Notes: generated from the sequence alone by a model not told the origin. A stretch of 64,000 nt of DNA from Asterias amurensis (GCF_032118995.1 NC_092653.1:21347202-21411201); one strand, 5' to 3'; counted from the stretch's first letter, positions 34,508 through 46,442 are shown. Numbers and translations: made by a program.

Positions 34508-37500
34508 TTATAAAAAGTAGTCTGGTACTGGTTTCTTGGCTGGCATTCCTCGAACCTCCTGTAAAAGAACACAAAGAAGCCAATTCGTCACTGTCACTGT
34601 TGGTATTACACTATTGGTATTACTCAAAATTACTGAAAGCATAAAACCTTACTTGGTAATGTGCAATGGGGAGAGGTTGATAGTATAAAACATTGTGAGA
34701 AACTTCCCTCTGAAGTATTGTAGTTTTCAAGAAAGAAGTTATTTTCCATGAATTTGATTAAGAGAACTAAAATCAAGCATCTGAAAGCACAAAACGTTGT
34801 GTGACAAGGGTGTTTTTTCTTTCATAGCTATCTCACAACTTCGACGACTGATTGAGCTCAAATTTTCACAGGTTTGTTATCTTATGCATACGTTGAGATA
34901 CACCAAGTGAGAACACTTGTCTTTGACAATTACCAAAGGTTAAAACGCATTTGGTTTGTTCTTGTTATGGTTGTCTACTATAAGTGTTTACTATTCTTGT
35001 CAATTTTTTTGACATTAACTTTTATTGTCATTATGTACAGTGTGCTGATACAATTGTAAATCGTGCACTTAAAACAATAAATGATTAGATTAGATTAGAT
35101 TAGATTAGATTACGGTACTGAATCCATAAAAAAACAGGCAAATATTCTGGAGGAAGTGGAGTCAAACTCACCTGTGGTGCTGCCTCAAATATTGTAAAAT
35201 CTCTTTGTAAATGTTCATCTAATTCCAGTATTGCTGCCACATTACCACATCTGGGGAAAAAGACAGTTGAGCCAATTATTATAAACCCTATAAATGTTGT
35301 ATATTTGGTTTGCGGTATTACACCCTGTGTGTATCTACTTGCCAGGTAGAGTTTGTTCTGAGAGAACCATCTTGCTTTATTCTACTACCACGGAGTAGAT
35401 GTTCGGGGGTTTGGGAGACTTCTCAGTTCTGAAAAGAACTGTCCTGCTTTTTAACTGTTACCCGGGCGAATGGTATACTACTACTTTAGCTATAGGATCC
35501 GGATTATTAAAACTGTACTACCGCGGAGTCAGTTCTTAAATTGGTCTCAACGTTTCGACTAGCTTGCTCTAGTCATCATCAAGAGACTGATAGCAAGATC
35601 AGAAATTTATGTTAGTGTGTTTAAAGAAAGAGTACCATTGAACTCTTAAATGTGTCAAATTTGACGGCGTTCTGGTGTTATAATGAACCAGGGATGAGAA
35701 TGAACAGATGTAACATTTCCTGATAAATGACTTGCTGTGGCTGCTGAATAAACCCTTATAAGGTGCTACATAAAAGGCGGTCTTAACCAAACCTGTCTTA
35801 TAAATGCTTCTGTTTGTTCGGGGCCTTGAGTACCTTATTGGTAGATACGTCAGCTGTAAATAAGCTTTTTATCAAAGCGTTATAAATAATAAATGATAAC
35901 AATTCTAAGAAGCGCATTGCACAATAACTGTATCAATGCGCTTTACATTAGTGCCCTGGTCATAGGGCCAATAACATCCCTTTTAATGTTTCTCAGCTCC
36001 CTTGGGAGTATACAACCTGGGCAACAGTTTATATCGCTCCAAAGGCTTTTCATACACAATATCAACCTCTACCCTCGCAGGTACCCATTTATACCCCTGG
36101 GTGAAGAGAAGCAATTATAGTAAAGCATCTTGCTCAAAGACACAAGTGTCACGAACGGGATTTGAACCCACACTCTGGTTATAGCATTGGGGATCAAAGG
36201 AGAAGGAATGACTGGGATTGTGAGTATTGAGCCCTACTTCTCGCCATATGGTCAGTGTCTCAAAAAAGCCTCTCCTAGTCAAACTCCTACTGCCCGGCTT
36301 TCATGCGCCGATCCCCGTTTCAAACCGATGGCAGAGATGTGAAAGGCAAGTTTCTGGCGCCTGCTCAGGGCAGGTGGGGCTCGCCAGCCATGGGAGGCAA
36401 TCCACCTAGGAGATGGCACTGATTCCAAACTCGGGCAGAAGGGGCTCGTAAACCTGGGAAGGCAATCCACCAAGGAGATGGAACTCTGATTCCAAACCCG
36501 GGCAGGAGGGGCTTGTTAGCCATGGGAGGCAATCCACCTAGGAGATGGAACTCTGATTCCAAACCCGAATAGAAGGGGCTCGTTAGCCAATGGGAAGGCA
36601 GCCCTACTAGGAGAAGGAAACTGATCTCAAACCACACGTCTCGGGAGAAGAGTTGCGACCACCCAAGTACTACTATCGCAATTGAAAAGCCTGGCTTGAA
36701 ATGCTGTATGACTGATTAGCGTTTTTAGTCAAAATTATAAACCAGCAATTAAAATAATTTATTGATCATAGCCCCCCAAAACAACAAAAGTTGTACCTAC
36801 CTATAGCAGTAATTGGGCGCTGACCAAACGGTTAGTACAGTTTCATTAAAATGCCACTTGTATCCTTCAATGACTAGTTGATGGGCTCTGCAGATCATGT
36901 CAATGTTATTGACTGTGTTAAACTGCTGCACGACATCGCTTCCAAACAGGTAGCCTGCACCTCGGGGGCTCACCCCCCATCCTTGGGTATCTAAGGATGA
37001 ACAAGGGAAAGAACAGAAACTTTTAAGGTTCTCCCTAGAGCGCTATATAAATGCTTTGTATTACTATTATTATTATTATTATGGTTCAAGAAATATTCTT
37101 CACTGTGGTAAGTTGTATTGGACTGCAAAGCACACACTTTATTTTCTGGATAAAGGAAGATGTGGCTTTACTACTTTACAAAGGCATTTACACACACACA
37201 CACACACACACAGATTTTTCAGAAATCGGGAGACTTTAAGTTCCGAAAATAACTGTCCTGCTTTTTAACTAACAGCTTGGCGTAATGTAGGAAATCAGGG
37301 AGTGAGTTCTTGATTGGTCTCAACGTTTCGATTAGCAGTATACAGTGCACGTTAGGTATCTGTTTGGACCAAACCAAACAATATGTTTTTTTACTGAAGT
37401 TACATCAGCTATACACTAAGGTAACTATCAGTGATCCATAAAGAACTACTAATGAATTTCAAAATTGTATTGTATTCAAAACATATGTCAACTTGTGAAA

Positions 37501-40500
37501 AGGTAGGCACAATTATCTGGCTAGCTAGTAGTAACCAAAGAAAGACAAATTTACAGCACTGATTATTACCTTCAGGGTCGGACCATAGCAGATCGCACAT
37601 TGGCCCGTCATGTGGAACTTCCTGCTTCCTGTCAATCACACGGATCTGATCTAATGTGTTGATAGAGGGCGACAAACCACCATGTACGCAGAAAATCTAG
37701 GGAAATGGAAAGAGTTATAGTGACCATCTACTGAATACTGTAATGATACAATTATGCTCAAACATTTATTCATTGGCGTTAACCAACATAGCATTTATTT
37801 TAAACAAAACTCCTACATCTAAGTGTCTGGAAAAAATTTGATCACACAGTTAATAAATTTGTAAACAGTTGGAAGGGTAAATAATAGTAACTATTCATTT
37901 TGATTTGTTTTGATTTCAGGGCTGGCTATTCCCCAGGGGCTGGCTATTCCCCAGGGGCTGGCTATTCCCCAGGGTCTGGCTATTCCCCAGGGGCTGGCTA
38001 ATCCCCAGGGGCTGGCTATTCCCCGGGGGCTGGCTGTTCCCCAGGGGCTGGCTGTTCCCCAGGGGCTGGCTATTCCCCAGGGGCTGGCTATTCCCCAGGG
38101 GCTGGCTATTCCACAGGGGCTTGCTATTCCCCAGGGGGCTGGCTATTCCCCAGGGGCTGGCTATTCCCCAGGGGCTGGCTATTCCCCAGGGTACGTACAT
38201 TGTCAGAGCAGACCAAGGGTAAAGTGATCGGATAGTGTGATAGTGGATAGTGTGAAAAGGCCATTATTAAACCCCAGGGAATAGAGTACTGTGAAAAGGG
38301 CTTTTAACAGTTGGTTGACTTACTTTTCCGTCTATGATGGCAGATAAACTGAGATAGTCAAAGATTTCTGTACAGTATCTCCAGACGGTGATGGAGCCAT
38401 ATTTCCTTAAACACTCATCGTAAAAACCATAGACTTGCGTGATCTGACGGCTCTCATGATTCCCTCTGATCAGTGTGATTCGATCTGGGTACCGTACCTG
38501 TTAGTTACAAGAGAAGACAAAGGATTTGATTAAGTCTACTTTGGCCATGTTGATAATAATAAAGAGTTGAAGCAAATGTAGCTAATGATCTGGTTTTACT
38601 GGGGGAAAGAACTTGACTACACTGTTCAAATTTTTACTTCTGAATATCTTTCAACTAAATCATTAATGCCAAGATACAATAGTTAAAACTAAAGTGTCTA
38701 GGCTTGATTGCAAGGGCCAAGTTCGCGCAAGGACTATTGTTTACTATATAGTTCAATTACGTTAGCCCAAACTCTGTATAGTTAATGGTATTTGGACCAC
38801 GTTAGTCATAGCAGCGTGTGGGGCACTTTTAATTGTGAGTGTGACCACCCTATAATGCGATCTTTCGCCGACCTCTATGTGCTGGTGGATGCCTAAAAAT
38901 CACACAAGCCGACCTCTATGTGCTGGTGGATGCCTAAAAATCACACAAACCGCCAGGCCTCTGCTTAAATTATGACCTAGGTATTAGGAAAAGGTTTATT
39001 TTCTAACAACTAAAAATGGTGATAACCTAAAAGAGAAACACAAAAGAGAACCAAATAATCTCACCTTTAACGCTAATAGAAGAAGAAACGTTTCAACACT
39101 GTAAAAACCTCTATCCACAAAGTCACCCATAAACAAGTAGTTGGTGTCAGGAACATCACCCCCAACCTTAACACGGGAAAGAAAAGTACACCTTCGCTTA
39201 GCACAGGAAAATAGCACTAAGCAGAAACACATGTCAATGTGACGGTAAAAACAAATTAAATGACTCATACCCTTAATTATTTCGCTAACCCAAAGTTTTT
39301 TTATAGCAAAATTTGTACACTTCAAGGTATTGTATACTACAAAATCGGATAGCAGTTTTTTCAATCATTACCTTAAATAATTCTTTTAAGTCGTAGAATT
39401 GACCATGGATGTCTCCACATACTGTTACTGGTGAGTCCACCCTCTGGACATTACTCTCTTCAATTAAAATCTCCCTGTGGTAAAAGAACAGCAAATAATC
39501 ACACCAAGTTGTATCAAAGATTATGGTTTGAGCACTTCCTATCAAATATGCTATAATTTAGGCATGTGGGTAATTCCATGGTCAGTCACATTTCTTGATC
39601 TCGGTGCTAGTAGTTCTGCGTTAGATATTCTTTCCACTAAGTTTATAGACTGATTTGTACTTGACACCCGAGGCTTTGAATTGTTGATTTTAGAAATGTT
39701 GTGGGCTTTGTGCTCTGGATGCTATAACTTTGTAAAAAGCGGTCAGTCGCATTACACCAAAAAAGTGTGAAAAAAAGTCTTTTTGCGTTTTCACAAAGTA
39801 GCACTCGCCTATACTACAACATAGCATTTTGTGCTACTTTATAAAACTAGGTCAGCGCGCACGCGCTTACACAAGTTGCGTGTTACTTCATAAAAACGTT
39901 TTACCTCACTTTGACTTGAGTGCTGCCGTGCATTACAATGGTAAAACAGAGGTTGGGTGCTACTTTGTGAAAACAAAAAATGCCACGGGGCAAACATTTA
40001 AAACACTCATTAGCTTAATTTAAAAAGTAAAGCTGTCTGAGCTTTGAAACTTCATGAAATTGTAGGTCTTTATGCATTATCAACACAAATGTAAAAAAAT
40101 AAAAATGAAAAAAAAATCCTTAAGCATGTAGCGTGCTACTTCATGAAAACGCTGACGATGTAACACACAACTCTTATACATGAGTATCCAACAGGATACT
40201 TATAAACGGTCAGCAACTTAAACTTTTAGGTATACATGGCAAAACCAAGGTCAGTCGCATTACGGCCAGTCACATTACAGTTGAACAGAAGGAACAGAGC
40301 TTGTGTTCGGTGCTCTTATCCACTCAGCCACGACACCCCACATGGGCCCAATTCATAGCGCTGCTTAGCGGCCGATTTTGTGCTTACTTTGCAATTTCTA
40401 TTTCATAGCGCTGCTAACCGTAAGCACACGTAAAGGCATGCTAACCTTCCGGTGCTTACCTCACGAAAATAAATGACGTCACAATGCAAATCCACGGTAA

Positions 40501-41915
40501 ACATGCAATATGGCTGCCCAATTTTTCTGCTAACCAGTAAAAACGCTAAGGCTTAAGCAGTTTTTTCGGCAACAGTAAGCACGCAAATTTGCTTACCGTT
40601 AAGCAGCGCTATAAAATTGGGCCCTGGATTTTAAACTCACCTTGCTTTTGCACACAGTGCTTTGACTTCACTTTCTTTGATTATTTCACATTTTCTGAGC
40701 TGTTCTATTTGCCTGAAAAGAAAAAGAGTGGAACTGTTTAATCATTGAAACTTGATTAAATAATAAAAATAATAAAAACTAATAATAATTTGGGAGGCTT
40801 ATCATCCTTCTGTAGCTGAGAAGCTTAATTGAGAAGGACGCGGCTACAACATGTTCGAGCTGCAGGCATTTGGCAGCCTACCACATCAACCCATGACCAC
40901 AAAAACATTCAGAAATCAAAAGTTCTTGATTGTTCTGGAGGGAGGAAAACCAGAGGGCCCCGAGAAAAACCGGCAGGCGAGCCGAGCAAGCCGTGTTAGC
41001 ACGGCCAGTTGGGCTGAAATCACAGGCAAAATATTGATGCCTGGCTTGGATGAAGCTGTGTTGTCTAAGAATTTCAGTAAAAAATAACTGAACTTTATTC
41101 TTGTGGTTGGTTTGTGGACAAGTTTGGCAGAGTATCCGCACGGTCGATCAAAAAAAAGCTTTTACTAAAGCTATTAAAATAGTAAATTTGACAAGACAAG
41201 ATATTTGCTACTTTTAATTTGGCCACGATTGAGATCGGTGCATTGGATAGAACCATTGTTACCCTCACTATGGCCTTAGCCGAGTATCGAACCAGGGCTA
41301 CATTGGGGACAGGCAAGCCATTTACACACAAGCCACCTATAGTTTGTTTGAGCCATATCCCAAATTGGTGGCTGTACTTCGCTGACTCTGTAAAGTATCA
41401 GGACTGATTTATTGAAAATAGGAACTTTGATTGAATAAGAAGGGCCGACAGGCATTTAGGCTTCGACATGCTAAACAATATTGGATACAAAATTAAGATG
41501 AAAAAAAAACTCTACCATAATAAGTTTAGGCCTGGAATTTCATCTCCGAGAGGGCAAGGCCATTTTCATTTTGCAAAAAGGCACTTCCATTGAAAAATCT
41601 GAAAGTCAATGGGAAACTTTTGAAAGGGCACCAATGCCAAGACCAGGGCAACGGAGGCCATGGGCCCTGGAATTTCATCTCCAAGAGGGCAAGGCCATTT
41701 TCATTTTGCAAAAGGCACTTCCATTGAAAAATCTGAAAGTCAATGGGAAACTTTTGAAAGGGCACCAATGCCAAGACCAGGGCATTGGAGGCCATGGGCC
41801 CCCATGACCTTTGTGAATATCTAGGCCTCTAAGTTACAGGAATGTAATAAAATAAGCAACTAAAAACCTTTTGGCTTCTTAGTACTTACCTATCTAGATC
41901 ACTACAGTCCCCCAT
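34508..41915 (-). CDS. PPP4C: Serine/threonine protein phosphatase 4 catalytic subunit
   Basis: Catalytic subunit of protein phosphatase 4, a metal-dependent Ser/Thr phosphatase of the PP2A-like group that works in the nucleus and cytoplasm with regulatory subunits in DNA repair, centrosome and splicing-related roles. Nine coding exons, all with GT-AG borders: 41915-41890, 40712-40641, 39474-39372, 39166-39065, 38497-38324, 37696-37570, 36990-36801, 35250-35172 and 34558-34508. They sum to 924 bp, giving 307 aa, the same length as the human protein. Metal-site motifs are intact: GDIHG in exon 3, GDFVDRG in exon 4, RGNHES in exon 5. The PP4-specific start (SDLDRQIEQLR) and the C-terminal DYFL, whose final leucine is methylated in this group, distinguish it from PP2A and PP6. 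Introns carry minisatellites and foldback repeats. The stop lies at 34510-34508. Confidence 0.97.
34601..34937. repeat. Family A foldback element in PPP4C intron 8
   Basis: TTACACTATTGGTATTACTCAAAATT at left and GTCTTTGACAATTACCAAAGG at right; both tips are degraded. It begins about 40 bp upstream of the last PPP4C exon on the gene's strand. Confidence 0.7.
35082..35112. repeat. (ATTAG)n microsatellite
   Basis: Six units of GATTA/ATTAG in PPP4C intron 8, about 60 bp from the exon 8 donor. Confidence 0.85.
35290..35590. repeat. Dispersed repeat H (TGTGTGTATCTACTTGCCAGGTAGAG)
   Basis: GGTTTGCGGTATTACACCCTGTGTGTATCTACTTGCCAGGTAGAG, CTACTACCACGGAGTAGAT and GGTCTCAACGTTTCGACTAGC match 54443-54720 closely, with shorter pieces at 37226-37335 and 58985-59112. 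Non-coding, unclassified. Confidence 0.75.
35891..36215 (-). repeat. tRNA-derived SINE, nearly full length, minus orientation
   Basis: In reverse it has a tRNA-like head (GGGTTCAAATCCCGTTCGTGACACTTGTGTCTTTGAGCAAG), the CACCCAGGGGTATAAATGGGTACC block, GGGAGCTGAGAAACATT and a tail near GCGCATTG. It matches the plus copy at 58149-58445. It lies in PPP4C intron 7. Confidence 0.7.
36366..36630 (+). repeat. Tandem array of about 70-bp units in PPP4C intron 7
   Basis: Units run AGGGGCTCGTTAGCCATGGGAGGCAATCCACCTAGGAGATGGAACTCTGATTCCAAACCCGGGC with small changes, about four copies. Frames through it on both strands are by-products of the repetition. Confidence 0.8.
37030..37085. repeat. SINE tail with (ATT)n
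   Basis: AGAGCGCTATATAAATGC followed by TTACTATTATTATTATTATTATGG is the typical 3' end of the tRNA-derived SINEs here. The rest of the element is not visible. Confidence 0.55.
37191..37212. repeat. (CA)n microsatellite
   Basis: Ten to eleven CA units within PPP4C intron 6. Confidence 0.85.
37917..38195 (+). repeat. 18-bp minisatellite (CAGGGGCTGGCTATTCCC) in PPP4C intron 5
   Basis: About fifteen tandem units with few changes (GGTCTGG, GGCTAATCC, GGCTGTTCC, TTCCACAGG, one extra G near 38137). Each unit starts GGGG and ends CCCC, so each can form a small hairpin. Frames of about 100 codons on both strands are artefacts of the 18-bp periodicity. Confidence 0.92.
38866..38948 (+). repeat. Exact tandem duplication of about 41 bp
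   Basis: GCCGACCTCTATGTGCTGGTGG then ATGCCTAAAAATCACACAA occurs twice back to back in PPP4C intron 4. Confidence 0.85.
39825..40150. repeat. Diverged repeats of GTGCTACTTTATAAAA type
   Basis: GTGCTACTTTATAAAAC (39830), GTGTTACTTCATAAAAACG (39880), GTGCTACTTTGTGAAAAC (39957) and GTGCTACTTCATGAAAACG (40131) are scattered through PPP4C intron 2. The phrase GGTCAGTCGCATTAC also recurs at about 39740 and 40250. Unclassified. Confidence 0.55.
40346..40625. repeat. Family G foldback element in PPP4C intron 2
   Basis: The left arm TGGGCCCAATTCATAGCGCTGCTTAGCG is mirrored by TTAAGCAGCGCTATAAAATTGGGCCC on the right. The right tip lies only about 15 bp from exon 2 (40641), on its donor side. Confidence 0.8.
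41523..41805 (+). repeat. Tandem duplication of a 135-bp unit in PPP4C intron 1
   Basis: CCTGGAATTTCATCTCC, AGAGGGCAAGGCCATTTTCATTTTGCAAAA, GGCACTTCCATTGAAAAATC and CAATGCCAAGACCAGGGCA are present twice. Looser relatives appear near 42785 and 59510. Confidence 0.85.
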
Positions 41916-41990
41916 ATTTACAGCAGCTTTAAAGACAGAGAAAGAAATTGGTATTGAGATATTATGAAAATAATTAGACATTGGCACTAA

Positions 41991-42305
41991 AGGCAGTGGA
42001 CACTATTGGTAATTACTCAAAATAATTATAAGCATAAAACCTTACTTGGTAACAAGTAATGGGGAGAGGAAGATAGTATAAAACATTGTGAGAAACGGCT
42101 CCCTCTGAAGTGACGGAGTTTTTACGAAAGAAGTAATTTTTCACGAATTTGATTTTGAGACCTCAGCATAAGACTTTGAGATCTCGAAATCAAGCATCTG
42201 AAAGCACACAACTTAGTGTGACAAGGGTAATAATTTATTTATCCCGCAACTGTTCAACTTATCTGTTTATTTTATGCATATGTTGAGATGGTCTTTGACA
42301 ATTAA
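41991..42305. repeat. Family A foldback element, right end lost
   Basis: It starts AGGCAGTGGACACTATTGG after CTAA and stops at GGTCTTTGACAATTA. It begins about 75 bp upstream of the PPP4C start codon, so it may lie in the promoter or 5' leader region. Confidence 0.8.
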
Positions 42306-42361
42306 TTTATATTTCAGCTTCTATTTTATTGCTTTAAGACCACAAATAAATGCCAGTTTAA

Positions 42362-42444
42362 AGACACTGGACACTAACACTATGGTAATTGTCAAAGACT
42401 AGTCTTCACAGTTGGTGTATCTCAACATATGCATAAAATAACAG
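42362..42444. repeat. Family A foldback element, left-end fragment
   Basis: AGACACTGGACACTAACACTATGG through CAACATATGCATAAAATAACA, preceded by TTAA (42358-42361). The rest is absent. Confidence 0.7.
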
Positions 42445-44960
42445 GGGCACACGTTAGGGGCACACATCCAAAATCCTGAGTAATGGGCTCGACAGAAAAA
42501 TTTCCGTATCCTATCCTGCCACCACTTTTTCACTTATTTTTTGACAAAAAGGAAAATCTCATGAGTAAATTAGATTCTCATTAATTTCACATCGAATGAA
42601 AAAGTGGTGACAGGATACCCAAAAGTTTTCTGGCCCAACTATTAAAAAAGAAAGTTAGACAGTTTCCCCAAAATAATTGCTATAAATATGATATGTCTGT
42701 CAAATAAATTATACGTGGCATGAATGGAGCTATCATACTATAAGTACTGTGTAAGGAGCAGGCCTGTAAAACTGTAAGTAAGCTTCGTTTTTGAAAGGGC
42801 AAGGGCACCAAGGTATTTTCTCCTTGGTAAAGGGCACCCTAATAATTAATATGAGGAAATAGTAAAGTTCCACTTTACAAATCAATGACCACGACTGAGG
42901 AAAGACCAGGGGGCATAGATGCATCACCTTCGTTGCCTCCGTGATGTACCAGTATTAAGCACTCACACATGTATGTCCTGCGAATGCGATTGAGATATGA
43001 ATGTTGACGATACACATTCGCAGTTCAACTCAGCTCAATTAACTGGCGAATATCGCTGCGAAAGGAGGGTTGTGATGTCAAATTCACGTCACATTCGCTT
43101 TGTTTTCGTATTTGCAGGAAGTATGAACCGGGCCTTACGGGAAATGCTGAATCCACTACAACCAACAATGTAATGTAAATGTAAAGAATGTCAGTCAGCA
43201 GTGTGACTAGCACACTATGTAATGTGTAACCCTCCGACCTGGACAGTAATAACTAAATTAGACATGATGACTTCTGCTGCAGTGCAGTGCTGGTGCAACT
43301 TTTTCAGTTTTTTCACTCAACATGAAAAACACAACCAACATTCCCAACAAATTATTATCAACTGGGTAATTAATTAAGGAACTATATTTTGGTTGTAATG
43401 AATGAATTAGTGGTGGTTGGGTCTTCTCTCAACATCTGTTGACATGCACACTGTTTTATTTATTGTTATTTAGACTTAGAGTGTAGTTTTGTGGTGCACT
43501 AAAAAGACCGCACTAAATTTGCATAGCATTGTCACTTTACGTGCGATTGGATAACGTGCGTTAACACGCATGAATTGTGTCGGAACGTTTTACGACAGCG
43601 TCGTGGCCAAACATTCACGCAAATTATTTCATTTTTCATGATGGTCAACAAAAAGAGGCACACCAGAGAGAATAGAGAGAGTTTCGCTAAACTATTTATA
43701 ATTCTCAAGTTTGAAATAAATGAGTACATGGGTAGAAACAAATCATTTAAAAATTGTAAAAATTTAACTTACATCTTTTCAGGATGGTCTCGGTGTGTAA
43801 AATATAACGTAAAAACAAATGGTGGCGCCCTTTCATTTTATGACGCATTTTTTCTTGTTTTCGCACATGCAACATTTTTGCATTTTATACCGAGTAGATT
43901 GTGATAAGTTAGTTTGAAGAAATGTTTATGAAATAAAGAAGTGAGTTTATGCCAATAATTATTAAAAGTTGAACAAACTACTAATTTGAAGTAAAAAAAG
44001 CCTACTAGCTAAAATGGGTCACAAAAAAGGTGCTCACCTTCGTGTGAAAACTAAGCACAATCTACACGGGATAAAAACAACACCAACATAAAATAGCCGT
44101 CGTGGCTCTATGCGCTGACGACGAGGGGAGGGGCGGGGTGAGGGGGAGGGGCGGGGGGGGGGACAAAATAAGAAAGAAATTCTTTGAAAATATTGTTTTA
44201 TTGTTTTACTTTAAGGGAGAGGGAAAAGTTATGAGACCAGAAGTAGGGGCAGATGGTTTATTAAAGGTACGTGGGGCAACTAAACCAAACTGACAGCCTA
44301 AATAATTATAGATTTGCTGTCCCCGACCCCCCCCCCCCAAAAAAAAGTATTATACATAAGCACAAATTAGTCTTCCATGAATTAATTAACTAAAAAGTTA
44401 CTAAAAAAATATTAATGAAACAAGAAAACAAAAAATTAACAAAATAAATGAAAATAAATGAAAATAAAACAACTAAATCTTCAACAAAAATAAATAAATC
44501 CAGAAAGAAATAAATCAAATTATTAACAAACTAAATCATAATAAAATAAACAAATTACCGGTAATCAACCAATCAGTTAAAAAAAACTTGAATAAAACAA
44601 AAGATTAGAATAAGTTTCAAAATAATAGAGAAAAAAAAGAAAAAAGAAAAAAAAGGAAATTAACTGACAAGAAAATGCTTTGCACCAACTCTTCGCTTTA
44701 ATCAAAGTACTTGTTGACAACAATATGCAACAACAAAATAACAAATGCTTGTATTTTAAGGGCAGGAAATTCATAAATAAAAGTACAATGTTTTTAAAAC
44801 TACTGTGGAACGGATAAAAATGCAATAATTGGAATAAATTTAAATTTTCTGACAGAAATAAAATGTGGGTTGCGGAATAGAAAAGGATTTCAATGTTGCA
44901 TTATGGATAAAGACACTTCTGAACTTTCATATTGTTTGAACCTGTTTGCTTTTATCTTAA
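42445..44960. other. Gene-free stretch upstream of PPP4C
   Basis: No gene could be supported. It includes a GGGCAAGGGCACCAAGG repeat at about 42790-42930 related to 59510-59670, a G-rich patch at 44124-44163, and an AT-rich A/T-biased tract at 44340-44660. The frame at 43575-43904 has no recognisable domain. Confidence 0.4.
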
Positions 44961-44962
44961 AG

Positions 44963-45327
44963 GAACATTACACAATTGTTTTTTGTTAAAAAAACAGTTG
45001 CTGTCAGTGTAAGCGATTTATGTAACCCACCATATACATACACTGACAAACCTGTAGAAGTTTGAGATTGATCGGCCATCAGGGTCACAAAAAAAATAGT
45101 TAAAAACCGATTACACTTTTTGCATGACATCGATTCAAAAATAAAATGAAAATAAAATGCTCACTGAGCTATAAACTCCAACAAGGAATTAAGTTTAATT
45201 TATTTCTCATCAAATATGACATTTCAGACAGAAATATTTCAAGGGATGTTTTCTACTATCATCATCATTAGACTGTGTAAGTTTTATGTATTATCTTGTT
45301 TGCTTACCAATTCCGTAATGTTCCTAT
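44963..45327. repeat. Foldback element with AGGAACATTAC ends (TTAA-flanked)
   Basis: AGGAACATTACACAATTG follows TTAA at 44958-44961 or so, and CCGTAATGTTCCT closes it near 45327. Fragments with GTAATGTTCCTTTAA occur at about 62040. It is a further family with the same type of ends as A to C. Confidence 0.6.
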
Positions 45328-45585
45328 GAATAAAAATGCTTAGAAACTGCAGAATTGTGACTTATGGGATGTATTTTTGAGAAGTTTAAAAAGTGCGGGT
45401 ATGTTTTGCAGGCTTTGGAAGACAAGTAAAACTAATAGTTTAAAAAATCTACAAAATATTGGAAAATAATCTCATAACAAGTTCTTGAAGATGATGATAT
45501 GCTTCTGAAACAGGAATACTTTAAAAGTAGCTAATGCTCCAAATGGGTTGGAATGATGATGCTGACCAATGCTCGCATTTTCCAA

Positions 45586-46125
45586 CAATACCTTTTCGCA
45601 AATACCCATTGCGCAAGCGCCGACTGTTAAAAGCAGTGGACACTATTGGTAATTGTCAAAGACTAGCCTTCACAGTTGGTGTATCTCAACATATGCATAA
45701 AATAACAAACCTGTGAAAATTTGAGCTCAATCGGTCATCGAAATTGCGAGATAATTATGAAAGAAAAACAACCATTGTCACACGAAATTGTGTGCGTTTA
45801 GATGGTTGATTTCGATACCTCAAGTTCTAAACTTGAGGTCTCGAAATCAAATTCGCGGAAAATTACTTCTTTCTCAAAAACTATGGCACTTCAGAGGGAG
45901 CCATTTCTCACAATGTTATATACCATCAACCTCTCCCCATTACTCGTCACCAAGAAAGGTTTTACGCTAATAATTATTTTAAGTAATTACCATTAGTGTC
46001 CACTGCCTTTAAATGAGGTGCTTTGTGGTCTAGTTATGGATCTTAATTTGATCACCAGCTAGACCACAATGCACCTAATTTCAAGCTTTACACGCGTGCC
46101 CGAGTATTTGCAAAAAGGTCTATGG
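45586..46125. repeat. Foldback repeat split by a family A insertion
   Basis: The left piece (TTTTCGCAAATACCCATTGCGCAAGCGCCGACTG) ends at 45626, and the right piece (ATGAGGTGCTTTGTGGTC through GAGTATTTGCAAAAAGGTC) resumes at 46013. Together they correspond to the uninterrupted copy at 10258-10410. Confidence 0.8.
45631..46008. repeat. Family A foldback element, complete, 378 bp
   Basis: Flanked on both sides by TTAA (45627-45630 and 46009-46012). The ends are AAGCAGTGGACACTATTGG and CATTAGTGTCCACTGCCT. It is inserted in another repeat, which fixes its boundaries precisely. Confidence 0.9.
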
Positions 46126-46442
46126 CTTTTCAAGACTTGATAAGTCTTCTGCCACCTAGTGTCAGAAAAGTGTCCAATTGGAAAAAAATTACCAAACTGA
46201 ACTAAAAACAAAACAGTAATCTTCACAAGTGAGAACTGCATAAATAGTAAGATTGTAAAATAAAAAAATAAAAAATGGAGTGTGTATTGAAGTCAAAGTT
46301 CTTCACATAAAAAATCTAGTCTTTGGTTCATTTTCTCGACTATCTATACAGGGGCTAGGTGTTAAAGAAAATAGCAAAATTAAATATTCCTACTTAGTTA
46401 AAAAAAAAAAAGGGGGAGGGGAGAGAGCATTTAACCCTTTAC

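Noticed and set aside
37910-38227. Long frames on both strands reading as repetitive proteins (GLAIPQ and GNSQPL repeats)
   Set aside because: They are produced by the 18-bp minisatellite (a multiple of three), lie in a PPP4C intron, and occur on both strands.
43575-43904. 109-codon plus frame upstream of PPP4C
   Set aside because: No recognisable domain, low-complexity context, and no splice partner; not enough to call a gene.
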